From Onishia taeanensis (lineage in GTDB: Bacteria; Pseudomonadota; Gammaproteobacteria; Pseudomonadales; Halomonadaceae): 64,000 bases of DNA. Location of the stretch: the NCBI RefSeq assembly GCF_003268885.1, contig NZ_QLSX01000010.1, positions 88,020-152,019 on the forward strand, read 5' to 3'. Position numbers and translations under genes: made by a program. Position 1 is the first letter of the stretch, and every line of letters begins with the position of its first letter. Below the pieces are notes generated by a model. It was not told the DNA's origin. It saw nothing but the letters and a program-made list of their open reading frames with translations, and did not search any database. Below, piece by piece: positions 56,002-64,000 of the stretch.

Positions 56002-57168
56002 ATGGAAGAAATATTCCATGCTGGGGAAGTTCATAAAAGGGCCGTTGGAAAGTCTTATATTTCCATCAGTCTTTCTCTGTTGCTGTCAGTTATTATCTTG
56101 GCTTCCCAAGGCTGTGCCTTTGCGCCAGGAGGACATATAAGCTATGAGACTGACTCCCCTCCTATAGATGACTTAGTCGATATTAAGGCCATTACGCCTG
56201 AGCTCGTGGCGGCCTATCGGAAAGATATCAATGGCGACATTGCTAGCTTGGTTCCACCTGAGATTCAGCAAGAGCTCGATGACTATCAATACCTCGTCGG
56301 GCCAGGGGATATTCTGAGTATCATTGTTTATGATCATCCGGAACTTACCATTCCGGCCGGCGCCGAGCGCAGCGCTGCGGAAACCGGGAATACCGTACAT
56401 CCGAACGGGACAATTTTCTATCCTTATATCGGTAGCGTTCGTGTTGCAGGTAAGTCGTTGGATGAGATTAGGCGGCTTATTACTACCAACCTGTCTAATT
56501 ACATCAATGATCCACAAGTTGAAGTCAATATCGCCGCCTACCGTTCCAAGAAGGTCTATGTGAGTGGTGCAGTCACTTCGCCAGGAACGTTGCCGATTAC
56601 CAGCGTGCCCTTGACGGTGCTTGACGCGATGAGTCAAGTCGGTGGCGCCACCGAGAATGCCAACTGGCACAGTGTGATACTCAATCGGAAGGGCGGTAAG
56701 CAGGAAATCTCCCTGTATGCCTTGTTGCGGCAGGGCGATCAGGCGCAGAACCTGTTATTGAAGGATGGAGATGTTCTCCATGTGTCGACTCTTGAGAATC
56801 AGAATGTCGCCGTGCTCGGTCAGGTACGCACCCCCGGTAATCTAGCCCTCGGCAATGAGCGGATTACATTGACAACGGCCTTGGCAAGAGCTGGCGGTGT
56901 CATTGAAACAACCGCAAAGCCCTCCGGAATATTCGTGATACGGGTGCAGCCTCCAGAGAGTGATAAGCTGGCTACCGTTTATCAGTTAGACATCAGCAAT
57001 GCCGCTGCATTGACTATGGGAACTCACTTCCCGCTACAACCAAAAGATGTAGTTTATGTGACGGCTGCGCCACTGGCTCGCTGGAACAATGTTATCAGTC
57101 TGCTGTTGCCCACGGCTGTGCTTCCTATCACTATATCTGATGCCAACAATGGACTCGAAGGCCTGTAG
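56002..57168 (+). CDS. wza: Polysaccharide export outer-membrane lipoprotein (Wza-like)
   Basis: 388 residues from ATG 56002, preceded by AGGGAG; an earlier in-frame Met at 55930 would put the ops element inside the gene. A lipoprotein signal peptide has the lipobox ASQGC (Cys38). Then come the poly-export domain (about 100-190, VGPGDILSIIVYDHPEL) and SLBB beta-grasp domains (VYVSGAVTSPGTLPI, VAVLGQVRTPGNLAL). A C-terminal amphipathic helix region follows. Wza octamers form the outer-membrane channel for capsule or exopolysaccharide. Next gene is wzc; a wzb phosphatase is not between them. Confidence 0.92.
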   Translation: MEEIFHAGEVHKRAVGKSYISISLSLLLSVIILASQGCAFAPGGHISYETDSPPIDDLVDIKAITPELVAAYRKDINGDIASLVPPEIQQELDDYQYLVGPGDILSIIVYDHPELTIPAGAERSAAETGNTVHPNGTIFYPYIGSVRVAGKSLDEIRRLITTNLSNYINDPQVEVNIAAYRSKKVYVSGAVTSPGTLPITSVPLTVLDAMSQVGGATENANWHSVILNRKGGKQEISLYALLRQGDQAQNLLLKDGDVLHVSTLENQNVAVLGQVRTPGNLALGNERITLTTALARAGGVIETTAKPSGIFVIRVQPPESDKLATVYQLDISNAAALTMGTHFPLQPKDVVYVTAAPLARWNNVISLLLPTAVLPITISDANNGLEGL

Positions 57169-57320
57169 TCATCAGTTAGCCAGTCTGTCTGGATCGTGCT
57201 AGTGAACAATCTGTTATTTATTGCTATGGGTTGATGTCTAAACAACATGTTTTATACCGTCGATCGGTTTTCTTTGCAGGTATCTATAAGCGAAGATTAA
57301 CCAGGCACAAAGGCACCGTT

Positions 57321-59576
57321 ATGACTAAGATGCAGCAGATTCCCAATGTGCCTCATGAAAATACAGATATAGACATTTCCCGCTTGTTAGCCATTATGCT
57401 GGATAATAAGTGGTTGATATTGTCTGTTGCATTCTTGTTTTTCCTAGGTGGGGCCGTTTATGCTTTCATGTCGAAACCCGTGTATAGGGGAGATGCGCTG
57501 GTTCAGATAGAAAAGCGTTCTTCCGTTAACCCTCTCGGGGACCTAAAAACGGTGATGGGAGAAGAAAAGAAAAGTTCATCTGTAGAAGTTGAAATTCTAC
57601 GCTCCAGGATGGTGTTAGGAAGAGTTGTTGATCAGATGAACCTTGATACTATTGTCGTTCCACATACGCTTCCTCTCGTTGGAAAGTATGTCCAAAGGAA
57701 AAATATATCTCGCCCTAGCACTTCCTCAATACCAGCCCTGAACAAGTTTTTAGAGCGCTATAGTGATTATCTCCCTTTTTCCAATGAGATTGAGGCCTCT
57801 GTATGGGGTGGTGAGAGCATTAACGTTGGGCTTTTCTCGGTTGAAGATGCGCTACGAGGTCGATCTCTGACATTGAAATCCTTGGGGCAAGATGGCTATC
57901 AACTTCTGCTTGGCGATGAACTGCTGGGTAAGGGCGTAGCGGGAGAGAAAGCCAGCTTTATGGAGGGGGCTATAGAACTGCGAGTGGCAGAGATGGTGGC
58001 ACCAGAGGGAGCTGAATTTACGCTGACCAAAGCACTGCGGTCGGTTGCAATACAGTCTCTGGCTTCCAGGCTCTCCGTCGCTGAAACAGGAAGTGGTTTC
58101 GTTGGCAATGCTGGTATGCTCCGCTTGACATTGACGGGTACGGATCGTGAGGAAATACGCCGCTTGCTGGACGCCATCAGTGAAAATTTCTTGATGCAGA
58201 ATGTTGAGCGGCAGTCGGCACAAGTAGATCAGAGTCTGGCATTTATTGACGAACAGGCACCGGAGCTCCGTACCCAGTTATCCAGTGCCGAAGACAAGTT
58301 GAATGAATATCGTGTCAAGATGGATAGCGTAGATCTTGACTCGGAGTCTCAGTCAGTCATTGCTCAATTGATTGATGTGGAGAAAAAGTTGAGCGAAGTG
58401 GAGTTTCAAGAAGCAGAGATGGCGCAGCGTTTCACTCGGAATCATCCTGCTTACCAAGCGTTGATTCGGCAAAAAAGCTTCCTGAGGAATGAGCGAGATC
58501 GGCTTAATGCGCGTGTTGAGAAGATGCCCGCCGCTCAGCAGGAAGTTGTCAGGCTGACCAGGGATGTGGAAGTCACGCAAGCGATATATGTAAACCTTAT
58601 AAATCGATACCAGGAGTTGCGTTTGGCAAAGGCCGGTACAATTGGCAATGTCCGTATTATCGATTCTGCTCAGGTTAGCCCAAGCCCGATTACGCCGAAG
58701 AAAATGTTAATTATAATGTCCGCCACTTTACTAGGTGCGACCTTGTCCATCGGTGTGGTATTGCTGCGTGCCTTTGTCAATAGAGGGGTAGAGGTTCCCG
58801 AGCAGCTAGAAAGTATCGGCCTGCCAGTTTATGCTACCGTGCCCTTATCGGATGATCAGTTGAAGTTGGTGAGAAAAAGCAGAAGCCATTCTCGAAATGG
58901 AAATGTGATCAAAGGTATTCTTTCAGCCGAAAGCCCAACGGATATTGCAATCGAGGCGCTCAGAGGACTTCGAACTAGCTTGCACTTTGCCATGATGGAG
59001 TCAAAAAATAAATGCATTATGATATGCGGACCAAGCCCTGAGGTTGGCAAGAGTTTTGTGGCGATGAATCTGGCAGCTGTTTGTGCTCAAGCAGGTAATA
59101 GGGTCTTGCTTATCGACGCCGACATGCGGAAAGGGAATATTCACAAAGCATTCGGCGGGCATTCGGCAGAGGGGCTTTCAGATTTCCTGTCAGGGAAGGT
59201 TGAATGGAAGAAGTTGGTTCGTGATACGAGTATTGAAGGACTTTCTTATGTTTCTCGGGGCTTAGTGCCGCCCAATCCTTCAGAGCTTTTAATGCAGGAC
59301 AGGTTTGGTAGTTTTCTGGAGGATGCTGGCAAAGATTACGATCTGATTGTCATTGACACGCCACCCGTTCTAGCTGTTACAGATAGCGTGATAGTGGGCA
59401 AGAAGACAGGGACTTCCCTCATGGTTGCGCGTTATAGGCATAACTCACCAAAGGAGATAAAGCTGGCGTTGCGTCGATTCGAGACATCTGGCGTAGAAGT
59501 GCGAGGGTTTATTCTTAATGCGCTGGAGGGAAAGGCTAGGATTAACTACGGCTATTATAATTACGCCTATAAATAA
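57321..59576 (+). CDS. wzc: Polysaccharide co-polymerase / BY-kinase (Wzc-like)
   Basis: 751 residues from ATG 57321 (MTKMQQIPNVPHEN), AAAGG upstream. It has an N-terminal Wzz domain with the first membrane helix near 35-53, a periplasmic coiled-coil region (about 330-430), a second membrane helix (about 460-480), then the kinase: Walker A CGPSPEVGKSF (about 568-578), Walker A' LLIDADMR and Walker B LIVIDTPP. A tyrosine-rich tail (NYGYYNYAYK) is the autophosphorylation cluster. It controls chain length and export with Wza. Base composition is lower in GC than the rest of the window. Confidence 0.93.
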   Translation: MTKMQQIPNVPHENTDIDISRLLAIMLDNKWLILSVAFLFFLGGAVYAFMSKPVYRGDALVQIEKRSSVNPLGDLKTVMGEEKKSSSVEVEILRSRMVLGRVVDQMNLDTIVVPHTLPLVGKYVQRKNISRPSTSSIPALNKFLERYSDYLPFSNEIEASVWGGESINVGLFSVEDALRGRSLTLKSLGQDGYQLLLGDELLGKGVAGEKASFMEGAIELRVAEMVAPEGAEFTLTKALRSVAIQSLASRLSVAETGSGFVGNAGMLRLTLTGTDREEIRRLLDAISENFLMQNVERQSAQVDQSLAFIDEQAPELRTQLSSAEDKLNEYRVKMDSVDLDSESQSVIAQLIDVEKKLSEVEFQEAEMAQRFTRNHPAYQALIRQKSFLRNERDRLNARVEKMPAAQQEVVRLTRDVEVTQAIYVNLINRYQELRLAKAGTIGNVRIIDSAQVSPSPITPKKMLIIMSATLLGATLSIGVVLLRAFVNRGVEVPEQLESIGLPVYATVPLSDDQLKLVRKSRSHSRNGNVIKGILSAESPTDIAIEALRGLRTSLHFAMMESKNKCIMICGPSPEVGKSFVAMNLAAVCAQAGNRVLLIDADMRKGNIHKAFGGHSAEGLSDFLSGKVEWKKLVRDTSIEGLSYVSRGLVPPNPSELLMQDRFGSFLEDAGKDYDLIVIDTPPVLAVTDSVIVGKKTGTSLMVARYRHNSPKEIKLALRRFETSGVEVRGFILNALEGKARINYGYYNYAYK

Positions 59577-59715
59577 AGTGTTTTTAAGGAATCTAATTTC
59601 TTGCCGGCTCCAAATGATAGTGTCCTGCATGATCACGTTGGAAAATTTGGGTGGGGTGTGACGTTTTTTGTATAAGTGTCATACGGTGAATTCCTGGAAG
59701 ATAGTGATAATTAAA

Positions 59716-60726
59716 ATGAATCTAAAAGGAAAGAAAGTTCTCGTCACAGGTGCGGATGGCTTTATCGGCTCTCATCTTGTAGAAGCTTTGGTAAGTCAGG
59801 GATGTTCCGTTCGAGCCTTTGTGATGTATAACTCCTTCAGCTCCTGGGGATGGCTTGACCATTGTGAGCCCGGTGTTCGCAATGAACTGGATATATTTGC
59901 TGGAGATATACGAGACCCGAATGGTGTTCGCCAGGCCATGAAAGGGTGCGACGTCGTCTTCCACCTTGCTGCCCTCATCGCCATTCCCTACTCCTACCAC
60001 TCGCCCGATACTTACGTCGATACCAATATAAAGGGCACATTGAACGTTGTGCAGGCAGCGCGGGATTTGGACGTGGCGAAGGTCGTGCATACGTCTACCA
60101 GCGAAGTGTATGGAACGGCACGTTACGTACCCATTCACGAAGAGCACCCTCTGCAAGGGCAGTCACCTTATTCCGCGTCGAAGATCGGGGCTGACCAACT
60201 TGCGTTGTCGTTCCAGCGTTCGTTCTCTACGCCAGTGGCGCTGATTCGTCCGTTCAATACCTATGGACCACGCCAATCGGCCCGGGCCGTGATTCCCACC
60301 ATTATCACTCAGCTCGCATCCGGCGCGCGCCGACTGAGCCTCGGTGCATTGCACCCGACCCGAGATTTCAGTTTTGTCTCCGACACTGTGGCCGGCTTCA
60401 TGCGCGTGGCGGAGTGCGATGCTGCCGTGGGTGAAGTGATTAATGTCGGCAGCGGCTTTGAAATCAGCATCGGGGATACCGCCGGCCTGATTGCCGAGCT
60501 GATGGGCTGTGAGATCGACATCGGCATCGATGAGCAGCGGTTGCGTCCTCAAAATAGTGAGGTGGAGCGGCTCTGGGCAAGCACCGAGAAGGCCGTTCGG
60601 CTGCTGGGTCACCAACCCGAGCATGGAGGCTTGGATGGATTGCGTCGTGGACTAGAGAAGACCATCGCCTGGTTCACCGAGAGTGAGAACCTGAGCCATT
60701 ACAAAGCGCACCTCTATAACATTTAG
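59716..60726 (+). CDS. legB: NAD-dependent 4,6-dehydratase, LegB-like
   Basis: 336 residues from ATG 59716 (MNLKGKKVLVTGADGFIGSH); a TTG-initiated reading 16 codons earlier is less likely. Extended SDR fold: NAD motif TGADGFIG, active-site STSEVYG and YSASK. The N-terminal FVMYNSFSSWGWLDH is characteristic of the LegB/PseB-like dehydratases of legionaminic acid pathways, acting on GDP- or UDP-GlcNAc to form the 4-keto-6-deoxy sugar. Its expected partner, a LegC aminotransferase, is not the next gene (see 60720-60830). The ribosome binding site is weak. Confidence 0.85.
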   Translation: MNLKGKKVLVTGADGFIGSHLVEALVSQGCSVRAFVMYNSFSSWGWLDHCEPGVRNELDIFAGDIRDPNGVRQAMKGCDVVFHLAALIAIPYSYHSPDTYVDTNIKGTLNVVQAARDLDVAKVVHTSTSEVYGTARYVPIHEEHPLQGQSPYSASKIGADQLALSFQRSFSTPVALIRPFNTYGPRQSARAVIPTIITQLASGARRLSLGALHPTRDFSFVSDTVAGFMRVAECDAAVGEVINVGSGFEISIGDTAGLIAELMGCEIDIGIDEQRLRPQNSEVERLWASTEKAVRLLGHQPEHGGLDGLRRGLEKTIAWFTESENLSHYKAHLYNI

Positions 60727-60830
60727 GCGCTGTCTGGAAACTGCCTGAGCTCGCCGACGTTTCAGACAAGGTTAGCACCGATATCAAGCGCACTGCTGTT
60801 GTGCTGTTGAATAGCCAGGAGAGCCAGTGA
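60720..60830 (+). pseudogene. Possible remnant of a deleted gene (legC position)
   Basis: A 36-codon open frame without a start runs from 60720 to a TGA at 60828-60830. Its stop overlaps the GTG start of the next gene as GTGA, the same 4-nt overlap found at the following two junctions of this operon (61450, 62466). This suggests a coding sequence once ended here. The reading (VWKLPELADVS ... VVLLNSQESQ) is loosely reminiscent of the C-termini of LegC-type aminotransferases, but the match is weak. It could also be chance. Confidence 0.4.
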
Positions 60831-61453
60831 GTGAATTTTTCGTAGTCGGGGGCGGTGGCCACGCCCGGGTGTTGATTCATGGGCTTCTGAAGTTGGGGCA
60901 TCAGGTCTATGGCTATACGGCGTTGCACGATGAAGGAAGACTGATGGGCGCTCGTTATCTGGGCACCGACTTGTCATTTCATGAAATTGAGACTCATCGA
61001 TCTGCATCTGCGGTACTTGGGATGGGGAAGGTATCGGTAGAAGGGCCACGGCTCGCAAGCTTCGAGCAATACCGGGCCCGTGGTTTCAGCTTTCCGGCCA
61101 TTTATATGGTGGGCGCTACTGTGCATGACGATGTTCGTGCCGGAGCCGGGACCGTCGTTCTGGATGGAGCTGTGGTCGTCACCGGTAGTCGCCTGGGTCA
61201 GGCCTGTATCGTCAATACCCGTGCCACGGTCGACCACGACTGCGAGCTGGGTAATGACGTTCATGTTGCTCCGGGCGCCACCCTCAGCGGCGGTGTTGTG
61301 ATCGGTGATCACTGCATGATCGGAGCGGGCGCCACCATCATTCACTCCGTTCGGGTATGTGCGGGGTGTTTGATTGGTGCCGGCGCTACCTTGACTCGCG
61401 ACATAACCACTCCGGGAACTTATGTCGGCGTTCCAGCCAGGAGAATCTCATGA
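60827..61453 (+). CDS. Sialic/legionaminic acid O/N-acetyltransferase (NeuD/PglD/LegH family)
   Basis: 208 residues, GTG start at 60827. The N-terminal nucleotide-fold-like part has GGGGHARV, and the C-terminal left-handed beta helix has hexapeptide repeats (VVLDGAVVV, IGDHCMIGAGATI, IGAGATLTRDI) ending VGVPARRIS. The family uses acetyl-CoA; in legionaminic acid synthesis the PglD/LegH member acetylates the 4-amino group. That step needs the amino sugar made by LegC, which is missing nearby. It overlaps the next gene by ATGA. Confidence 0.88.
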   Translation: MSEFFVVGGGGHARVLIHGLLKLGHQVYGYTALHDEGRLMGARYLGTDLSFHEIETHRSASAVLGMGKVSVEGPRLASFEQYRARGFSFPAIYMVGATVHDDVRAGAGTVVLDGAVVVTGSRLGQACIVNTRATVDHDCELGNDVHVAPGATLSGGVVIGDHCMIGAGATIIHSVRVCAGCLIGAGATLTRDITTPGTYVGVPARRIS

Positions 61454-62469
61454 GCGCTTCACCTTCCACCTTCGTGATCGCTGAGGCCGGGGTGAATCAC
61501 AATGGCTCCTTGGACATGGCCATCGAACTTGTCGATACCGCCAAGCAGTGTGGGGCCGATGCCGTCAAGTTCCAGACCTTCAAGGCTGATCGCCTGGTGA
61601 CTCGCAATGCCGCTAAGGCGGCCTATCAGCATCAGGCCGTGCCGGGGTCGAACTCCCAGTATGCGATGCTGAAGGCCTTGGAGTTGACGGATGACGACTT
61701 CCGGCATCTTCATTCCCACTGCTTGGACATCGGCATCGAGTTCCTGTCCAGTCCCTTCGACGCCAGCAGTGCCATCTTCCTGGACGCGCTAGGCATGCGT
61801 CTGTTCAAGGTTCCCTCTGGGGAGATTACGAACCTGCCTCTCCTGAAGTGCATCGGAGGCTTCGGCAAGCCGGTAATCCTGTCGACCGGCATGTGTTACT
61901 TGGCGGAGGTCGAGGTTGCCCTGAACCTCTTGAAAGAGGCCGGGGCGGGGGACATCACGGTACTGCACTGCGTCACCGAATATCCGGCTCCCTATGCTGA
62001 GATTAACCTGCTGGCGATGAACACTCTCGCGAGTGCCTTTGGTGTCAGCGTGGGCTACTCCGATCATACGGCAGGTAATGAAATTCCTATCGCTGCCGTG
62101 GCCATGGGCGCCCGTGTGATCGAGAAGCACTTCACTCTGGATACCACCTTGTCGGGCCCCGACCATGCAGCTTCCCTGGCACCGGCGGATTTCCGCCAGA
62201 TGGTTCAAGCCATTCGTCATGTTGAAAGCGCCCGTGGCGACGGCCGCAAGTGTCCGGCCCCTTGCGAGCGTCCCAATCTCGATGTAGTCCGCAAGAGCAT
62301 CGCGACGGAGTGTCCGATTGCCGAGGGGGAAGTCATCACCCTGGAACACTTGGCATTGAAGCGGCCGGGGAGTGGGCTTGCGCCCAGCCAACTCGAGATG
62401 GTCGTGGGGCGCCGTGCGTCTCGCACCATCGCTGCCGATGAACTCCTCGGCTGGGGAGACCTGGTGTGA
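61450..62469 (+). CDS. legI: N-acetylneuraminate/legionaminate synthase (NeuB/LegI family)
   Basis: 339 residues from ATG 61450. The TIM-barrel part contains EAGVNHNGSLDMA, KFQTFKADRLV, SSPFDASS, KVPSGEITN and KHFTLDT; the C-terminal SAF antifreeze-like domain (about 280-335) includes LKRPGSGL. It condenses phosphoenolpyruvate with a 6-carbon 2,4-diacetamido sugar or ManNAc to a nonulosonic acid. With legB and legG in the operon the legionaminate-type substrate is favoured over sialic acid, but these cannot be separated with certainty by eye. Confidence 0.9.
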   Translation: MSASPSTFVIAEAGVNHNGSLDMAIELVDTAKQCGADAVKFQTFKADRLVTRNAAKAAYQHQAVPGSNSQYAMLKALELTDDDFRHLHSHCLDIGIEFLSSPFDASSAIFLDALGMRLFKVPSGEITNLPLLKCIGGFGKPVILSTGMCYLAEVEVALNLLKEAGAGDITVLHCVTEYPAPYAEINLLAMNTLASAFGVSVGYSDHTAGNEIPIAAVAMGARVIEKHFTLDTTLSGPDHAASLAPADFRQMVQAIRHVESARGDGRKCPAPCERPNLDVVRKSIATECPIAEGEVITLEHLALKRPGSGLAPSQLEMVVGRRASRTIAADELLGWGDLV

Positions 62470-63662
62470 GCAGTCGACGTATATGGGTCCTATCGACCAC
62501 TCGTGCCGACTATGGCCTGCTTTATTGGCTGTTACGCGAGATCGACGAGGACCCCGAGCTGGAGCTGATGCTGACGGTCAGCGGGTCCCACCTGTCGACC
62601 GAATTTGGTGAGACCGTTCGCGAGATTGAGCGCGATGGTTTCCGTATTCATCGCCGTCTTGAGGTACTGCTGTCTTCTGATAGCCGCACGGCGATGGTCA
62701 AAGCGATGGGACTGACCATGCTGTCCTGTGCCGAGTCCTTGGCGGAGGATCGCCCTGATCTGCTGGTGTTATTGGGAGACCGGTTCGAGATCGTACCGGT
62801 AGCACTCGCCGCGGTGGCGCACGGTATTCCTCTGGTGCACCTGCACGGTGGCGAAACCAGCCGTGGTGCCCTCGATGAGTACTTCCGTCACGCTGTCACC
62901 AAACTTGCCAATATCCATTTTCCTGCGACCGAGGTGTATAGGCGCCGCATCATTCAGATGGGAGAGGACCCGGCATGGGTGTTCAACTACGGTGCGCCGG
63001 GCCTGGATCACCTTCATCGCAGTGAGCCGGTTAGCCGCGATGCCTTGGAAGAGGTCCTCGGCATATCGCTGGACCGGCCAACGGCCATCGCGACCTTTCA
63101 TCCCGCCACCAGCGATATGACGGCCGGCTGCAGGTCACAGGTAGCAAATCTGCTGGAGGCACTCGAGGCGTGTGACAACCTCCAGGTGGTTTTCTCCAAG
63201 GCCAATGCCGATATCCAGGGGCGGGATATCAATCTAGCGCTGGCTCGCTGGTGTGCAGATCATCCTGATCGCAGTCGCCTTTTCGACAACCTTGGACCAC
63301 TGGTTTACCAGGGGTGCCTTCGCCATCTCGACCTGATGTTGGGTAACTCCTCAAGTGGTCTCGTTGAAGCGCCGTCTTTTGGGCTTCCTGTGGTGAATAT
63401 CGGGTCTCGCCAGGAAGGTCGCTTAGCCGCCGCCAATGTCATATCAGTGGACAATCGAGTCGACGAGATTCGTCGGGGCATTGCCCTTGCCCTGAGCCCC
63501 GAATTTCGAGCGCAACTCATCCATCTGCAAAATCCCTATGATCGCTACGGCGATGGTTGGACCTCGCGACGGATAAAAGAAACCTTGAAGGTTGTTCCTC
63601 TTGATACCGGGGTGACCAAAAAAGGATTTATCGATGCCGCTATGGCAGCCGGGAACGAATGA
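62466..63662 (+). CDS. legG: Hydrolysing UDP/GDP-sugar 2-epimerase (NeuC/LegG family)
   Basis: 398 residues, GTG start at 62466 overlapping the legI stop (GTGA). GT-B-like epimerase motifs are TTRADYGLLYWLL, VLLGDRFEIVPVALAA, HLHGGETSRGALDEYFRHA, and GNSSSGLVEAPSFGLP. The enzyme releases the nucleotide and epimerises C2, giving the free 2,4-diacetamido-6-deoxymannose used by LegI. Length matches the family (about 380-390). Confidence 0.9.
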   Translation: MSSRRIWVLSTTRADYGLLYWLLREIDEDPELELMLTVSGSHLSTEFGETVREIERDGFRIHRRLEVLLSSDSRTAMVKAMGLTMLSCAESLAEDRPDLLVLLGDRFEIVPVALAAVAHGIPLVHLHGGETSRGALDEYFRHAVTKLANIHFPATEVYRRRIIQMGEDPAWVFNYGAPGLDHLHRSEPVSRDALEEVLGISLDRPTAIATFHPATSDMTAGCRSQVANLLEALEACDNLQVVFSKANADIQGRDINLALARWCADHPDRSRLFDNLGPLVYQGCLRHLDLMLGNSSSGLVEAPSFGLPVVNIGSRQEGRLAAANVISVDNRVDEIRRGIALALSPEFRAQLIHLQNPYDRYGDGWTSRRIKETLKVVPLDTGVTKKGFIDAAMAAGNE

Positions 63663-63676
63663 GGGGAGGTTATACG

Positions 63677-64000
63677 ATGTTCGACTCACTTTTGATTGAT
63701 GAGCATCGCAAGGTCCTTGCGGCGTTACACCAACTGGAAGAGACCCGGCGTAAGATTCTCTACGTCACCAATGAGGAAGGCCAGTTGCGTGGGACACTAA
63801 CAGATGGTGACGTGCGGCGTTGGATTCTGGGTGGTGGAGACCTGGAAGGGCAGGTCGGCGATGTGTGCAATCACATTCCCTATTCTGCGCGTGAAGGCTA
63901 TCGAATGGCTGATATCGAAAGTGCCATGTCGACGCACAAGATCACATCGGTGCCGGTGCTGGATGACGATAATTGCATCATCGATGTTTTATTCTGGGAA
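63677..64000 (+). CDS. Nucleotidyltransferase with CBS domains, PtmE-like (3' end outside window)
   Basis: The first 108 codons are seen, start ATG 63677 after GGGGAGG. The visible part is a CBS domain pair: the first with KILYVTNEEGQLRGTLTDGD and the second with HKITSVPVLDDDNCIIDVL. A glucosamine-1-phosphate guanylyltransferase of the PtmE type has this CBS N-terminus followed by a nucleotidyltransferase domain, and it accompanies legB/legG in GDP-based legionaminic acid pathways. The catalytic half lies beyond the window. Confidence 0.75.
   Translation, partial: MFDSLLIDEHRKVLAALHQLEETRRKILYVTNEEGQLRGTLTDGDVRRWILGGGDLEGQVGDVCNHIPYSAREGYRMADIESAMSTHKITSVPVLDDDNCIIDVLFWE

Overview
The window reads as a chromosomal segment of a high-GC gammaproteobacterium, most likely a halophilic Halomonas-like species. 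The support is GlnS next to CysS, an lpxH-ppiB-glnS order, a periplasmic Lap biofilm switch, an osmoprotectant ABC importer, several TRAP-type and secondary carriers, and close resemblance of many proteins to E. coli/Pseudomonas families. Genus is an inference; no rRNA or tRNA gene was recognised in the window.

Layout. 0-5.3 kb: the C-terminal end of a giant type I-secreted adhesin, then lapD and lapG, which control cleavage of such adhesins through c-di-GMP. 5.4-10.5 kb: cation efflux carrier, acyltransferase, rdgC, lpxH, ppiB. 10.5-12.3 kb: an IscB element (RNA-guided nuclease, ancestor-type relative of Cas9) with a recognisable omega-RNA, apparently inserted directly in front of the ppiB start codon. 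12.4-16.6 kb: glnS, cysS and a DUF1853 gene. 16.6-20.7 kb: osmF-yehYXW, an osmoprotectant importer. 20.7-22.1 kb: an intact ISL3-family insertion sequence with 8-bp target duplication. 22.4-26.3 kb: branched-chain 2-oxoacid dehydrogenase E1alpha-E1beta-E2 behind a palindromic operator. 26.4-28.2 kb: a protein-kinase-like gene. 28.4-34.8 kb: four tightly overlapping genes encoding an SMC/condensin-like complex with a TOPRIM subunit (Mks/Wadjet-like) in an unusual gene order.

34.9-42.0 kb: a TRAP transporter with its MarR-type regulator, next to csiR, csiD and lhgO (glutarate to L-2-hydroxyglutarate to 2-oxoglutarate). 42.0-55.5 kb: mostly housekeeping and transport genes (SulP, rarD, yafV, rsuA, pyrC, hrpB, an aminotransferase with an RpiR regulator, a ZIP carrier, a cold-shock protein). 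55.9 kb to the end: a polysaccharide/nonulosonic acid locus that opens with an ops (RfaH recruitment) element, followed by wza, wzc and legionaminic-acid-type genes (legB, acetyltransferase, synthase, hydrolysing epimerase, start of a ptmE-like nucleotidyltransferase). The wza-wzc part is visibly more AT-rich than the rest. The aminotransferase (legC) expected after legB is missing; a short open frame that overlaps the next start codon may be its remnant.

The most rewarding parts are the IscB-omega-RNA insertion with a predictable guide and target, the reversed-order SMC-TOPRIM operon, the legC-sized hole in the sugar operon, and three short-period tandem repeats in intergenic DNA.
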